Source: Phallusia mammillata
Taxonomy: Eukaryota > Chordata > Ascidiacea > Phlebobranchia > Ascidiidae
Length of the DNA: 64,000 nucleotides
Assembly: GCA_003260075.1 (NCBI GenBank)
Contig: QLIY01000017.1
Coordinates: 186,001-250,000 of the forward strand
Direction of reading: 5' to 3'
How positions within the stretch are numbered: the stretch's first letter is position 1; the number at the start of each line of letters is the position of its first letter. The notes beneath the pieces are model-generated. The model searched no databases, was not told where the DNA came from, and saw nothing but the letters and a program-made list of their open reading frames with translations. Of this stretch, positions 37,501-48,088 are shown piece by piece. The translations under genes and the position numbers were made by a program.

Positions 37501-38675
37501 ATATGTTTAAATGCTGCGAAACTAGGTTAAACTAATCGCAAAAGTGTTTGTGCGAATATCTTTGAAATAAGAACTCGTAATTAGGCAACCCCTGTCCTTA
37601 AAAATCAGAAGTTTTATTTTTGCTAATTTAAGATAGATATTACCTAACAATAAGCTGCCCATTTTACTTCTTATTTATGGTTTAAAATGGTTCGCTCCTA
37701 CATCTTAAGTTCGCACTGACCAAATAGAGGCTGATATTGTTGTGACAGATTACTTACAATTTGACTGGAATTTTCGCGACGTTTGGGATACACTTCTTGT
37801 GTTGACTACAAAATAATTGTTAAATGTAATACTTTAAGACATACATGTTTAAAAAAATTATTTTGCAAATTTATACAATTTTATCGAAAAGATCTACAAC
37901 ACAATGGGTATCGCTCCTGGCATCATTACTCACTTTCGGCAAAAAATGCAAGAAACTAAAATTTGACTTTAAGGCCACAGTTATTTAATTTAGGAGTTCA
38001 GTAATTCATTTCGTTTATGTAACGCTGTATTGAGTGCTCACATGGTGCACGCGGGGCGCGAAAAGCTAACCCTGTACCGAAGTTTTAAACATTCTGACGT
38101 AAAACAAATAGTATATTATACCTGTATGAGAATGAGCATGCGTATGTCCACCACCTGAAAAAACATCAAACAGGCTTTAGTTGCAAAAACATGTCAGGTA
38201 TTTTTACTAAGACTGTAAATTACCTGCATTGATGTAAACATTGCCTCTGTAAACAAAACAGTATATATTTGACAAATTATACGTTATGCATTAAAACGTT
38301 AAATTTATGTAAAAGTTAAACCTACATTTAGCTTTTCTTATTAATTTTTACGGTTATTTTATTCTGCCAAAATAATAAATTGAAGCCAAAACAGAGTTAC
38401 CTCACAGACATCATAGCCTGTAAAAACTATAGAGCAGTTCTTAACCTTTTTTCCTTGCTGTACCCCTTTGGGTTTTTGTATTTATATATAGAATAGACCT
38501 ATAAATAACCTTAATGATTCAGCATCACCGCACCCCCTAGAAAATAGTTCTCGTACCCCTTAGGGGTGCGTGTACCCCTGGTTAAGAACCACTGCTATAG
38601 AGCAACACACCTAATGCAGATATCAGATGCTACTTACACTTCAGAAATGTTGATATTCTTTTCCTGAGCATGCAT
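28560..38675 (-). CDS. Gene A: TPR-like protein with micro-exon array (11 exons)
   Basis: Proposed 459-aa protein; I do not recognise a named family. Exons 5' to 3': 38638-38675, 38224-38246, 38122-38154, 36571-36630, 36047-36109, 34294-34353, 33350-33409, 31492-31554, 30579-30641, 29817-29879, 28560-29413. All introns are GT-AG and phases agree throughout (1380 nt). Residues 1-31 include a His-rich GGHTHAHSHT. About 32-153 are six 20-21-residue repeats (for example GQRGGLAQTLEGAENLNGD). About 155-175 hold the family motif WKTDLDWMMSHE. About 176-459 form one all-helical domain in which YGTFSSNLGATYLSLSRPDK (389-408) and what follows match a tetratricopeptide repeat. The tail is GLGSLG. It is closest to gene C. 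A polyadenylation signal candidate lies at 28158-28163 (minus strand). TPR domains usually bind protein partners, and a scaffold or adaptor role is only inference. The start ATG and the use of every micro-exon need transcript support. Confidence 0.75.
29462..29516 (-). pseudogene. tRNA-like remnant in gene A intron
   Basis: The reverse strand reads TAGCGGTTGGATAAGGCGTC (D-arm, box A-like) and then GGGGTTCGATTCGGC (T-arm, box B). Between them only one half of an anticodon stem remains, so it cannot fold as a functional tRNA. It is either a tRNA pseudogene or the head of a tRNA-derived SINE, and it lies between the last two exons of gene A. Confidence 0.6.
30579..30641 (-). CDS. Gene A micro-exon, type gamma
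   Basis: 63-nt exon with phase 1-1 joins, acceptor TTTAG and donor GTGAGT. It encodes GHGGGLLQSLLSAENISEED. It is the most 3' unit of the array and the most diverged from the alpha and beta types, but keeps the G-G-(L/F)-x-Q...(A/V)EN core. Confidence 0.7.
31492..31554 (-). CDS. Gene A micro-exon, type beta copy 2
   Basis: 63-nt exon encoding QQGGGFMQMFRESVENLTSQ, with TTTAG acceptor and GTAAGT donor. It is a close duplicate of 36047-36109, including flanking intron sequence for about 150 bp (TAAATAT and AAAAACATAAATCTCT occur in both). Confidence 0.75.
33350..33409 (-). CDS. Gene A micro-exon, type alpha copy 3
   Basis: 60 nt, phase 1-1, TTTAG acceptor, GTAGGA donor. It encodes GQRGGLAQTLEGAENLNGD. 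The product is nearly identical to the copies at 34294 and 36571. Confidence 0.75.
34294..34353 (-). CDS. Gene A micro-exon, type alpha copy 2
   Basis: 60 nt encoding WQRGGLAQILEGAENLNGD. It differs from copy 3 by Gly to Trp at the first full codon and Thr to Ile. Splice sites are intact and the same as in copy 3. Confidence 0.75.
34570..34641 (-). pseudogene. Decayed copy of alternative exon at 36847
   Basis: Flanking intron sequence and the stretch AGACTTGGGCC...ACAAAAAAT match the exon at 36847-36928 (AGACTTGGTCAGCAACAAAA). The donor here is GGAG followed by AT instead of GT, and the frame runs to a stop, so this duplicate looks inactivated. Confidence 0.45.
36047..36109 (-). CDS. Gene A micro-exon, type beta copy 1
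   Basis: 63 nt, phase 1-1, TTTAG acceptor and GTAAGT donor. It encodes QQGRGLMQMFRGSVENLTGG. It ends in C instead of G, so the junction residue to the next exon is Pro instead of Ala. Confidence 0.75.
36571..36630 (-). CDS. Gene A micro-exon, type alpha copy 1
   Basis: 60 nt encoding GQRGGLAHILEGAENLNRD, with TTTAG acceptor and GTGGGA donor. It is the 5'-most alpha copy in the array. Confidence 0.75.
36847..36928 (-). CDS. Candidate alternative first exon of gene A
   Basis: ATG followed by 27 open codons ending in phase 1 at a good donor (GGAG then GTAAAG), so it would splice in frame to any array exon. The protein starts MARLQKNLNGLAKEFADKV and ends GQQQNG. There is no AG acceptor next to the ATG. 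Alternatively the acceptor GGATTAG inside it would make a 45-nt phase 1-1 internal exon in the same frame. A further mini-candidate (ATG plus 6 codons, GTAATA donor) lies at 37644-37662. Confidence 0.45.
38435..38594 (+). mobile_element. 160-bp hAT-type MITE in gene A intron 1
   Basis: Ends CAGTTCTTAACC and GGTTAAGAACCACTG, with perfect CTATAGAG target-site duplications (38427-38434, 38595-38602). Its right edge is only 43 bp from the first coding exon of gene A. Confidence 0.9.
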
Positions 38676-38915
38676 TATATTGTCTGGGGTTTGAGTTCAA
38701 TCTCACTCTGCCTTCGAGTTACGTACTTCCAGCGTTTAAGCTAAAACTGAATGGTGCAGGCTGTTTTGTCGTAGCTGGGTTGCGTGTGTGTTTAGCTTTA
38801 AAAAAAGGCTCTGAAAAAAAAAACCGGAAAAAAGGTTCTGCGTTAATATAAGGAGCCCTTGCCATACAGTTTGGCTCAATGTGTTTTAGTAACTCTTTAA
38901 ATCGTTGACTTAGAA
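38676..38915. promoter_or_regulatory. Bidirectional promoter of genes A and B
   Basis: 240 bp separate the two divergent start codons, so both 5' UTRs and core promoters must fit here unless more distal 5' exons exist. On the B side CGGAAAAAAGGTT (38825-38837) is followed by TTAATATAAGG, a TATA-like box about 70 bp before the ATG. The same 13-mer occurs at the matching place in the C/D promoter. CTTAG immediately before the B ATG could be a splice or trans-splice acceptor. Confidence 0.6.
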
Positions 38916-40244
38916 ATGGGTGATTCTGGTAAGTAAAGATCGTCAGATTTGGAACAATATAAGCACGTGAATATAATATTATCCTTGTGTTTCTTAATGA
39001 TCACAGATGATACTATGCCGCAATTGTCAACATCGACAACCGAACAGCACGAAATTGATGAACATGTTGCAAGTGACTCTGATGATTCGTATGAGGAGGA
39101 AAATCACACAGAAAATCAAGCATCCAAATTCGACCTTGCAAAAATATTTTTAAAGCAAGGTTCTGTATGGTTTACTCCTTTTTTCATATTCTTTGTGTTG
39201 GTTTAAGATTAGTATATATTAGGGTAAAATGTGTATTTGGTCCTTTTTTGCGTTTTAAAGCTAACAAGGCCATGTCAAAGAAGCCTGAAGAAAATGCCAA
39301 ATTTTAAAAAAATCGTAAATCTATGATTTTGTGTTTTTGGCAGTTTTAAGGTAACTGCAAAAAAAAGTTTGTTACGAAAGGTAAAAAAAGGTTTGTATTT
39401 GCTTACAGATAGCACATCGACATATTTTGCCGAAGGACGGTTTGACGAGGCTTTCGGTGTGTTGGACCAAAGAAAACGAATGGGAAGGGAGATGAGAAAC
39501 GCGCGTTCAATCCTAAACTATGGTGCATGTCTTATGTCAACTGGGCACGACTACAATGCGGTTAAGGAGCCGCTTAAATCGGTTATCGCTACTGTAAAGC
39601 CAACTAGCAAATCGGTTTTGTGGTTGGTTAAAAAACTTCGCAAACAAAACGAATGGTTTTCTGCGTTACTCATTGACGAAATATGTGCAGATTATTATTT
39701 CGATGCCGATCGCTCATACGAAACTTTTGGGATAATTGAGAATTTCATTGCCAGTATGAGGCAAACCTTAACGGCTTTAGTTGAAAGGGATGAAAATATG
39801 GAGATGTTTGCCCAACATATTCTCCCAAAAATATACAACTTGAAACAAAAGCTTCTGCAGTTACAAAATATTGACCCCTACTATCATTGTGTGAAATCTG
39901 CCTATTTAACGCACTGCATTGAAGTTTGTGAACCAAATACTGGGGCACGGATTAAATTAATTTTGGACACAGTTAATTATATGCAAGAAACCATAGGGGA
40001 TGAAGAAGCAAACAAACATCAAATGTATGGCACGATTTGCAGTAACCTCGCGACAACGTATCTTAAAATGGGTTTAAGAAATGACGCCCAAAATTTTTTC
40101 GAGAAAGCCTTAGAATGCTTTCAATCGGCCACTGACTTTCAAGACGAAACTAAAAAAATGAAATACATTAATGATGCCATGATGTCCATCCGCCGGGCTC
40201 AGGGTCTCGAACCAGAGGTTGGAATTGGCTTTGGACGAAATTAA
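38916..40244 (+). CDS. Gene B: plus-arm TPR-like protein (3 exons)
   Basis: Proposed 333-aa protein, exons 38916-38928, 39007-39159 and 39409-40244. Exon 1 encodes only MGDS. Exon 2 is acidic (DSDDSYEEEN) and ends in ASKFDLAKIFLKQ, the plus-arm counterpart of the WKTDL motif of genes A, C and E. Exon 3 is the helical domain, starting FAEGRFDEAFGVLDQR, with a TPR-like segment at 262-299 (YGTICSNLATTYLKMG) and the tail GIGFGRN shared with gene D. Exon phases (1-1) match all paralogues. The exon 2 donor GTTCTG is weak compared with GTAAGC/GTAAGT in D and F. A polyadenylation candidate ATTAAA is at 40304-40309. No enzymatic motif is seen; protein binding is the family-level inference. The gene could be non-functional if the weak donor is not used, but the long frame is intact. 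Confidence 0.8.
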
Positions 40245-40309
40245 GTTATCTTTTACAGATTGTGTATTTCTCTGATGTCGTAAGTTGTAGTTTTCCAATA
40301 TTAATTAAA

Positions 40310-41471
40310 TCTGTAGAAATGTATTTATGATGCTTTTCTTATATTGTTCTTGAAACCCATAATATGTAGCGTGTTCGTTTATTAAATCAAAACTCTAATT
40401 GGATAACCCATGCGTCCTTGCATTTAACCGGAAATCTAATTTGAATTAGCCAAATGGGTTACACTACAACTAGAAAACATGTTCTTATGCCTAAACCTAC
40501 GCAGTTTCAAAAAAACAGGAAGACTGCAAATAGATACGGATATTGTTTGTCATGTTATCTCTTCTAACCAATCGGAACTTTTTTATATAATATTTTCTGG
40601 TGTTGCAACCTGCAATAAAGTGGCTGCCGGGAGTGCTGAAATCCTGAAATATTTGTGTCCTAAGCTGTTTAATGTCACAGGTGTAGCACAATATTTGTAT
40701 AACTGTGCTATAAAAATAAAATCTCACTTTATAAATATTGATCAACTAATTCCAAAAGTAAAAGTAGCAAGCGCCAAAAAAATACAGACAGGCCAAGCTT
40801 GCTGCTGTTAGGTTCTCACTCCAGCCTGTCTTAACGAATTAGGAAGCTGGGCTAATGCTGCCTTGTATTATGTAAATAATTTACCTAAGGTTAAAGCGAT
40901 TGTTGACAGTAGTGGGATATTAGTTTTTTTAGTAAAAGTTAGCTTGTAAGTTTACCTGGTTTGAAATACATTAACAGGTGCAGACAATTTCTGCCGCCAT
41001 AGTGCGGTTTGAGAATAATTTATTTTTGTCGAAATCATAACGATACTAAAAATGCGTTTTTTTATTAACATTACTGCATTTTTATATATTTTAATGCAAT
41101 AGTTTCTCTATGTTTTCTTTCACCAAGCATGAAGGAACTTAACTCAAAGTGAAAGCGGCCAAATTAAAAATGTATAGATCAGTCGACTTCCTTCGTTTTT
41201 TTATGAGCTCATGTGGCATGGCATTTGTAGTTACGTTAAAACTGTTGATCAATAGCTTATAAAAACAAAATTAAACTATAATTTTTTAGCTTTTACATTT
41301 TTAGTAAGACTAAAACCCATATACACGCAAAACAATATTGTTCTCGAATGTGTTAATTTGAAATGTCAAATTAACAATTATTATTTTTTAACCATTCTGC
41401 GACCCCGAAGGCGAATATATGTTGTCGTAAAGTATACGAACTGGTGGCCGTGATTAATCAAAAAATCTTGT
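40310..41471. other. Gene-free stretch downstream of gene B
   Basis: AT-rich intergenic DNA between convergent genes B and C. The 110-codon frame at 40479-40811 has no domain, no paralogue in the window and ordinary intergenic composition, so I do not propose it as a gene. Confidence 0.5.
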
Positions 41472-41604
41472 AATGCGGCCATGAACTTGGCCGAATGGTC
41501 CAGCGCGCATGACCCATACAGACATAAAAAACCTGATCGGGATTCGTCCCCGGGAGAGTCCTTGGGTTCGAACCCGTGACAATAATAATAATAATAATAA
41601 TAAT
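41472..41604 (+). mobile_element. tRNA-derived SINE with (AAT)n tail
   Basis: Box A-like TTGGCCGAATGGTCCAGCGC and box B GGTTCGAACCC are spaced as in a class II (Ser/Leu-like) tRNA. They are separated by a spacer with ACAGACATAAAAAACC, and an (AAT)8-type tail begins at 41579. Further copies are at 44949-45065 (-) and 12776-12852 (-). Internal RNA polymerase III promoter boxes are intact in this copy. Confidence 0.8.
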
Positions 41605-42249
41605 GTGTGCACTTCATTACACTGTGATTTGTTTTTTTGTTACATTTGTTTCTGTTATTAAGAGGTAATTTTATAATAGGTTAAACGAGAATAAGAATGA
41701 AAACATTTGTTGGGCGATTGGTAGGTTAAAATCTAAATGTTTGCTGGTATTTTAAAACGTCTTAATTGCTGCGCCTTTTAGTAGCAACCAATCAAGAGCG
41801 CTTTCCCACTTTTCAGTTGCGCAGACAAGTCAATGATTCATTTTGCTTTTGCCTAAAAGGTTCCGTTTAGCCTCCCTGCAAATGTAAGTTGATTTCACCA
41901 CGTTAGTCATGCGATGCTACGCACAAGTCAATTAAAACATTCGATGATATAAAACTGTGGAGGGTTATACAGCCCAGTTTTATACAAGGAATGCATTGAG
42001 CGAGAGCTATAGCTTATGGCATATTTTGTAACATAGCTGTCTGGTCACATAAAACCTTGGTAAGTATGTGGGCCTATCAATCTTCTAAATATGTATCAAT
42101 GACTTAAAAGTTTGAGAAAAGAAACCTGCAAAACAGTTTAAACACGGAAAACATTACATGCAGACAATACCCCAAAATAATTCGCCCGTGGTCAGAATGA
42201 GGAAGCATATTCTTATGGTTAGCCTTTTGGGCTCGATCAGGATAAAGAT

Positions 42250-44620
42250 TCAAATTAGGTTTAGGTGACGTGTACCGGCAGACCTGCAGTCTCGAACACA
42301 GGAAAACTGCAGTGGTTTGCAAATAGTCTTAGTGCAAAATGCAAGGGTATTTACGTATTTCCTGTAAACACCCCAATGACAGGGGAAAAAATAATCATTA
42401 GTAATTAATAACAAAACGTTTAATATTTGTTTTCCGCGGGGTTTCCTCTGCCTCTTTACAATGACAAGCACAGATTTATGTGCGCCGCCACGTAGGGGCA
42501 AGAGGGGGCACTTGTACCCCTTGGAATTTAAAGTATCTTAATTTTAACAAATTATGTCGAAAAGACTGACGTTTGAAAAAGTTTCATATTCTAAGAAATG
42601 GAGGAATGTCTAAGCGATTTTACCGATATCTGTCTCATTTTCGTTTCTGCCGTTGTTTTTATAATCCCTAAAGTTTTACAAAATGGTACACGTGATAGAC
42701 GTGTGACTTCGTGGGAATTGTTTTTACATCGAAAGGTGAATCAAGTTTTATGCAACGGAATTATTCTGTATATGTTTTGCCTAAATGTACACAATTACAT
42801 ATTGCAATGCACCCCTGTGCAGGTATATCAAAATCTGATCCCGATTGCAAAATTTTCTGCTGGCGCCCATGTAGGCTACAGATTTGGTCTCTTTGCACGT
42901 TTTTTGTGTTATGTGTCAGTTAACAAGGTGAACAGTAAATAGCCATCACACTGTATCTGTATCATCATACACTATTTATGCCTAAAAACAGCACCAGTGT
43001 CACAACAACAAAAAATGTTTGTAAGGGTCGTGTGATATTAAATGTATAAACCGTTTTGCCTTGTTTCATTAACTTTTTGGTTTTCACGACACTGTTGTTT
43101 TGTTGTCTTCCATGACAGCTCATTTTAAGCTATCGCTAATACAACAAAAAAAAACGGTGATGCAAGTGGGCCCTAATTATGGGCGGAACCCTACAAAGTA
43201 CAAACCCGAAATTCTGCTGGGAGCCTTGGACCCGACTTTTTTCAAGACCCGAATTAGGCTTGAGTGTACCACGATAAAACTCGATACAAAGTTGACCAAG
43301 TAAAAAGTCTGATCCAAATGAACCCATTGGTTTAAACGCTGACCCGAATCCAGACCCGACCAGCAGAAAAGTCTGGCACATGAACGTCTGCTATAGTCGG
43401 TTACGCCATGCTGGAAAAGTCAAGTGTTGAAAAAATAAACGTTTTTAAAAGCAATGGTTGCAAACGAATATTCTATTGTATTACCAAAGTGTTTTAATCT
43501 AATTATCTTTGCTTCTAAACTAACAAGTAAATAGGTTTCGTGGTAATAAAAAAACTGCGCAATCAAAACCGATAACAAAGAGTCCGTGTGCAAACATTAA
43601 TTATACCTACTTCCTGTAAACATCTTAATGCCAATACCACGGGGAAATATAATAATCTATATTTAATTGTAAAATTTTAGATAATTGTTTTGCGCGGGGC
43701 TTCCTCAGTGAATGTTTACAAAATACAAGCACAGACTTGGTCTCTTCGCACACGTTTTTTGTTATGGGTAATGTGACAATCGACACGATAAACAGCAAAC
43801 AACCACAACATTTTTGTACCATCATACAGTATTTGTTATTGTAAACAGCCCACAGGGATGTAAGCAAGCCTAAAATATGGGAGGAACCCTACAAAGTACA
43901 AAGCCCAATTCGTCTCGGTACAGATGTTTTTTAAAGCCCGAATTGGGCTCGAATATTAAATTTACCAAAGTGAAACTCGAAACAAAAGTAACCGAGTGGG
44001 AAGTCAGGTCAAATTGAACTAATTGTTTCAAACGTAAACCTGAACCCAAAACCGACCCGAAAAGTCTGATAGTCTGAGCTAAGAAATAAGGCGATGCTGG
44101 AAAAGTCAAATGTTAGATAAACAAACGTTTTTAAAGGAACTGGTGTAGTCAAATGTTCTACTCTAACACCAAGTCAGAGACTGTCAAATCAGTCTCAAAA
44201 TGCTAAATCAACAAGTACATCAAGTTAGTGGTAATTACAAAAACTACGCAAACGAAACCGGCAACAAAGCGTCCGTTGCAAACACTTATTTTACACACTT
44301 CCTGTAAACACCCTAATGCCAATACCATGGGGAAATATAATAATCTATATTTAATTGTATTTTTTTTAGCTAATTGTTCACCCAGTAAACATGGTACACA
44401 GTAAACAACATTTTTTTTTATTACACTGTATTTATTCTTAAAGACAGTACCAGTATCACATCAAAAAATGTTTGTAAAATTTTGCATGGTCCTGTGATAT
44501 TAAAATTATGAACTGTTCGCTGTAAAATAAAAAAAACACTGTTTGTTTTTTTACTACACATCTGTTGTTTTCCTCCTGTTAAGTCGTCGCTAATGCATGT
44601 CCGAAATTAGGCCTTGGACC
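42250..44620 (+). repeat. Three diverged tandem units between genes B and C
   Basis: CTTCCTGTAAACA...AATGCCAATACCA...GGGGAAATATAATAATC occurs at about 43611 and 44297, with a more diverged version at about 42355. Blocks with GAACCCTACAAAGTACAAA recur at about 43185 and 43885. Units are roughly 0.7-1.25 kb. Several 70-110 codon frames here are artefacts of the repeats, and no gene is proposed. Confidence 0.65.
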
Positions 44621-44948
44621 CAAAAGTATAATCTCGAAAATTTGGCGCAGTACGATTAGCGAAGTATTTTTTTCTCATGTATCTATGCCAAACTCATTTA
44701 AATACAGTTGGAAAATCAAATTACTCATGCAACAACGGCTTCATTCGAAGCAGCGAATACAAATTACAAACAATATGACTAATTTGTCTTTACACAAAGT
44801 TATGCAGGACAAGACGAACGCGTGATGTCAACTATTTTTCTCTAATCAATATCGTACTACATGTAGTGAGCTATACCTATCCAATTTTTCATATTCAAAC
44901 CCAGTAGGTTCGAGTACGAACTCAGAACAGGTTGTTTATGGCTGTATG

Positions 44949-45065
44949 TATATTTTTTTTCACGGGGTTCGAACCCAGGACACTCCCGGGGACGAATCCC
45001 GCTCCGGTTTTTTATGTCTGTGTATGGTTCAGGCGCGCAAGACCATTCGGCCAGGTTCCTGCCCA
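44949..45065 (-). mobile_element. tRNA-derived SINE
   Basis: Reverse-strand copy of the 41472 element. Its plus strand shows TTCACGGGGTTCGAACCCAG (box B complement), GGGGACGAATCCCG, TTTTTTATGTCTGTGTA and GACCATTCGGCCAGG (box A complement). It lies 165 bp beyond the putative 3' end of gene C. Confidence 0.8.
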
Positions 45066-45507
45066 ATGGCTGTATATTTCGACATGTTTTATGTTTGTGT
45101 TTTGTGCGATATTGCCATCTACTGGAAGAAAAACAAGAAAAAAAGACAACCGGTGGCGCTAAAGAAGCTGTTTGTTTGCTATGAGGCAGCGATAGCTACG
45201 ATTTCGGAGAAAATGGATACTTGGCACATTTTATTATAAGTCGAGTACAAGTGATGTCAAGCGAAATATATACAACAAAACTAATACACATCCACGCAAG
45301 AAAAACAAAAAGCACAAAAGAGAAATAAAACTGGCCGGGTTTACTCGTAACAAGGATTTCAATAATGCAAAAAACAGAAATTCAAACAGACGCTAAAGAT
45401 AAAGCAACATGGACGCAAAGCGCAATACGAGATAATAATATACAAGCTGTAAACTAATGTTCCGGTTTACTTCTATAACGTATCTGGTTCAGACCTCTAC
45501 TGTTCAC

Positions 45508-48019
45508 CTAATCATGAACCCCCAATCCCCCAAGCGACGGTTGTTTTAGCATCTGCTTTGCCTTAAATACACTGTCTTCTCTTTCAATCTTGTTGTCAAA
45601 GTCAGTTGCTTGCTGGAAAACCTCGATTGTACGAGACAACGCTTCAGCTGCTTTGTCTGGGCGCGACAAGGTAAGGTATGTTGCACCCAAGTTGTTGTTA
45701 AAAATGCCGTACCACCTTTTTTTGGCAACTTTATTGCCGTAGGTTTCTCTTAAAAACTCTAACGCATGCTCAAGCAACTGTGCTCTTCCTTCGTCGTCAT
45801 CAGCGTACAATAGCAGGATTTCCATGCAGTGGAATGTGGCAATTCTGATTTGAACAAGATTTTTGTTTATAACTGAAGATGGAGGTTTTTGTTGGATGCG
45901 TTCAAACAGCGGACGAATTGCTGTAATACAATATCGACTCAGAAACGGTTTTACTTTCTTTATACTGTCGGTTATTTTTCCTGTAGCTTCTCGTAGAACA
46001 GTCATGCATTTCAGTTTTTCGGCAGTATCAAGAACAGTAAAAGTACTCATATCGGCAATTTTGGCTGCGATAAGGCATAGTAAGATTGCCTCAAACGTTT
46101 TGCCTTCTATTTTTACAGTTTTTTCTGCCAGATGCAAAACGGTTTGAAACGTTTCGCCCATGTTTTGGACCAAAGACACAATTTTATCAAATACTTCGTT
46201 GGCCCGTTCTTTGCGGTTTGTAAGCATCAAAGTGAGACAATAGTACATTTGAAATCTAATGTCTCGCACAGAAGGATCGAATTGGAGTATTTTTTCATGG
46301 ACACCATATGCCTGGTAAAGATCACCGTCACTGTGTATGGCATCTATTCTCTCTGCAGAAAGAAAAAGTTTTAAATACATTTAAGTACAGTACATTTTTA
46401 AACAAAATTTGTATCTTCACATGATCCGAATTAGACGTTTGCTGTGGACAAAATGGTATTCGGATATTAAGGGGTAGTGGGCGAACATAGTGCTCGTTTA
46501 CCAACATGTTAAAATCTCCTCTCACACTTTGATATGTAAAGAAAAGAAGAAGAATTTTATGTTGTTTTATACTTTAGCGCCACATTAACATCTATCCCGG
46601 TTATTTATCCACACCTTTTTTGAAGCAGTAGTGTCACATAAAATACTTAAAGAGTTTTTTTGAATTAAACAGTGGTGAACACCACTATTTATAATTTCGT
46701 AAACCCCGACAGTCAGGGTTGTGTGCTCAACATGGTAAAAACTGTTTGAAAAAATATTTTAGTGCATGTAAACGTTAAGTTACATTTGTTTTGGCATGTT
46801 TATTATGACGTCCAAAAAACTATGGAAATCAACTTTTTGGTGGACTAAATTCATGCTTGACACAAACCTACCTTCATGGGAGATCATCCATTCCAAACTA
46901 GTTTTCCAGTAGAATCCTCCTTTAGGAGCAGTTTGTTCTGTCGTACAAAACGTGGTTTCGTTAATATTTTAATAACGCTTTGTGACGCATTGATGTTTAA
47001 CAAAAATAAAATTAAGACATGAAGGAAAAAAATCGTTTGTTTTTAGTATTACTTTATAACTTAATAATGGCCCAGCATTACTCCAAGCTACATACCAAGT
47101 TTTTGCATGGCTTTTAGCACATTTTTCTTTCCAGCTTCTGTAATATTTTAAAATATGAGAATATGTCACTTCCTGAAACAGTGTTTTTATTTTATATTTT
47201 TTTAGGTTACATAATTATTACTGCTATGCATAACACATTTTCTCATAGTAACATAATATTAAAAGACCATTATTTAATAAATTATTTTTTTAATCAAAGG
47301 AAGGTGTGAAATATACTGATAAAATAAGAATAACTATGCATGTTTTAGATAATTATCACCTTCAGTTAGTTGTTTAGTATTTGCTTGAACCCCTTGCATT
47401 GACAACAACGGGTTACCAACTTGAAGTGCTCCTGTATGAATAGAATAAAAAAGAAATACATTAAGTTAAAAAATCGTAACTTAAGTTGGTTTATTAGTTA
47501 ATTACCTTTAAAATTTATTGCAAAACATTAGTTTAGATTACTTTGTTCTATGTACAAACATACCATTTTCCGGCTGTGCTAATGTTTCTGCGTCTATTCC
47601 GATCAGTTTAAGGAGACCCATTTGTTGTGATTCTAAATACAATGGTTATGTAAATTGTTTTTTCATATTCTTTTTGCTATTGGATAGACAGTCACCCAGA
47701 TACGACAATAAGGCACAAAACAAAGTGAACTAATTATTACGAAGCAAGTGTAAAATGTGCTGACAAATAAGCAAGTGCAACCATGCATTTTTAAAAAATT
47801 AACAGTACCTTCGGTTAGTTTTCCAGTATTTGGTTGAAGTTCTGTAAGCATTGGCAACATCTGGCCAACTTGTTGTGGTCCTGTACAAATAGAACAAAAG
47901 AAAAACATATCAAGTTAATAAATAGGTTAGGTTAGATGAGCGGTTCCCAAACTAGGGTCCGCGGTAGTTCGGGGGTCCGTGAGGCAATTTTGGGGGGACC
48001 GCGAAGCGGTTGAAGTTAT

Positions 48020-48088
<69 letters not shown>

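Noticed and set aside
40479..40811. 110-codon plus-strand frame after gene B
   Set aside because: It has no homology I recognise, no paralogue after gene D or F, no splice context and intergenic composition.
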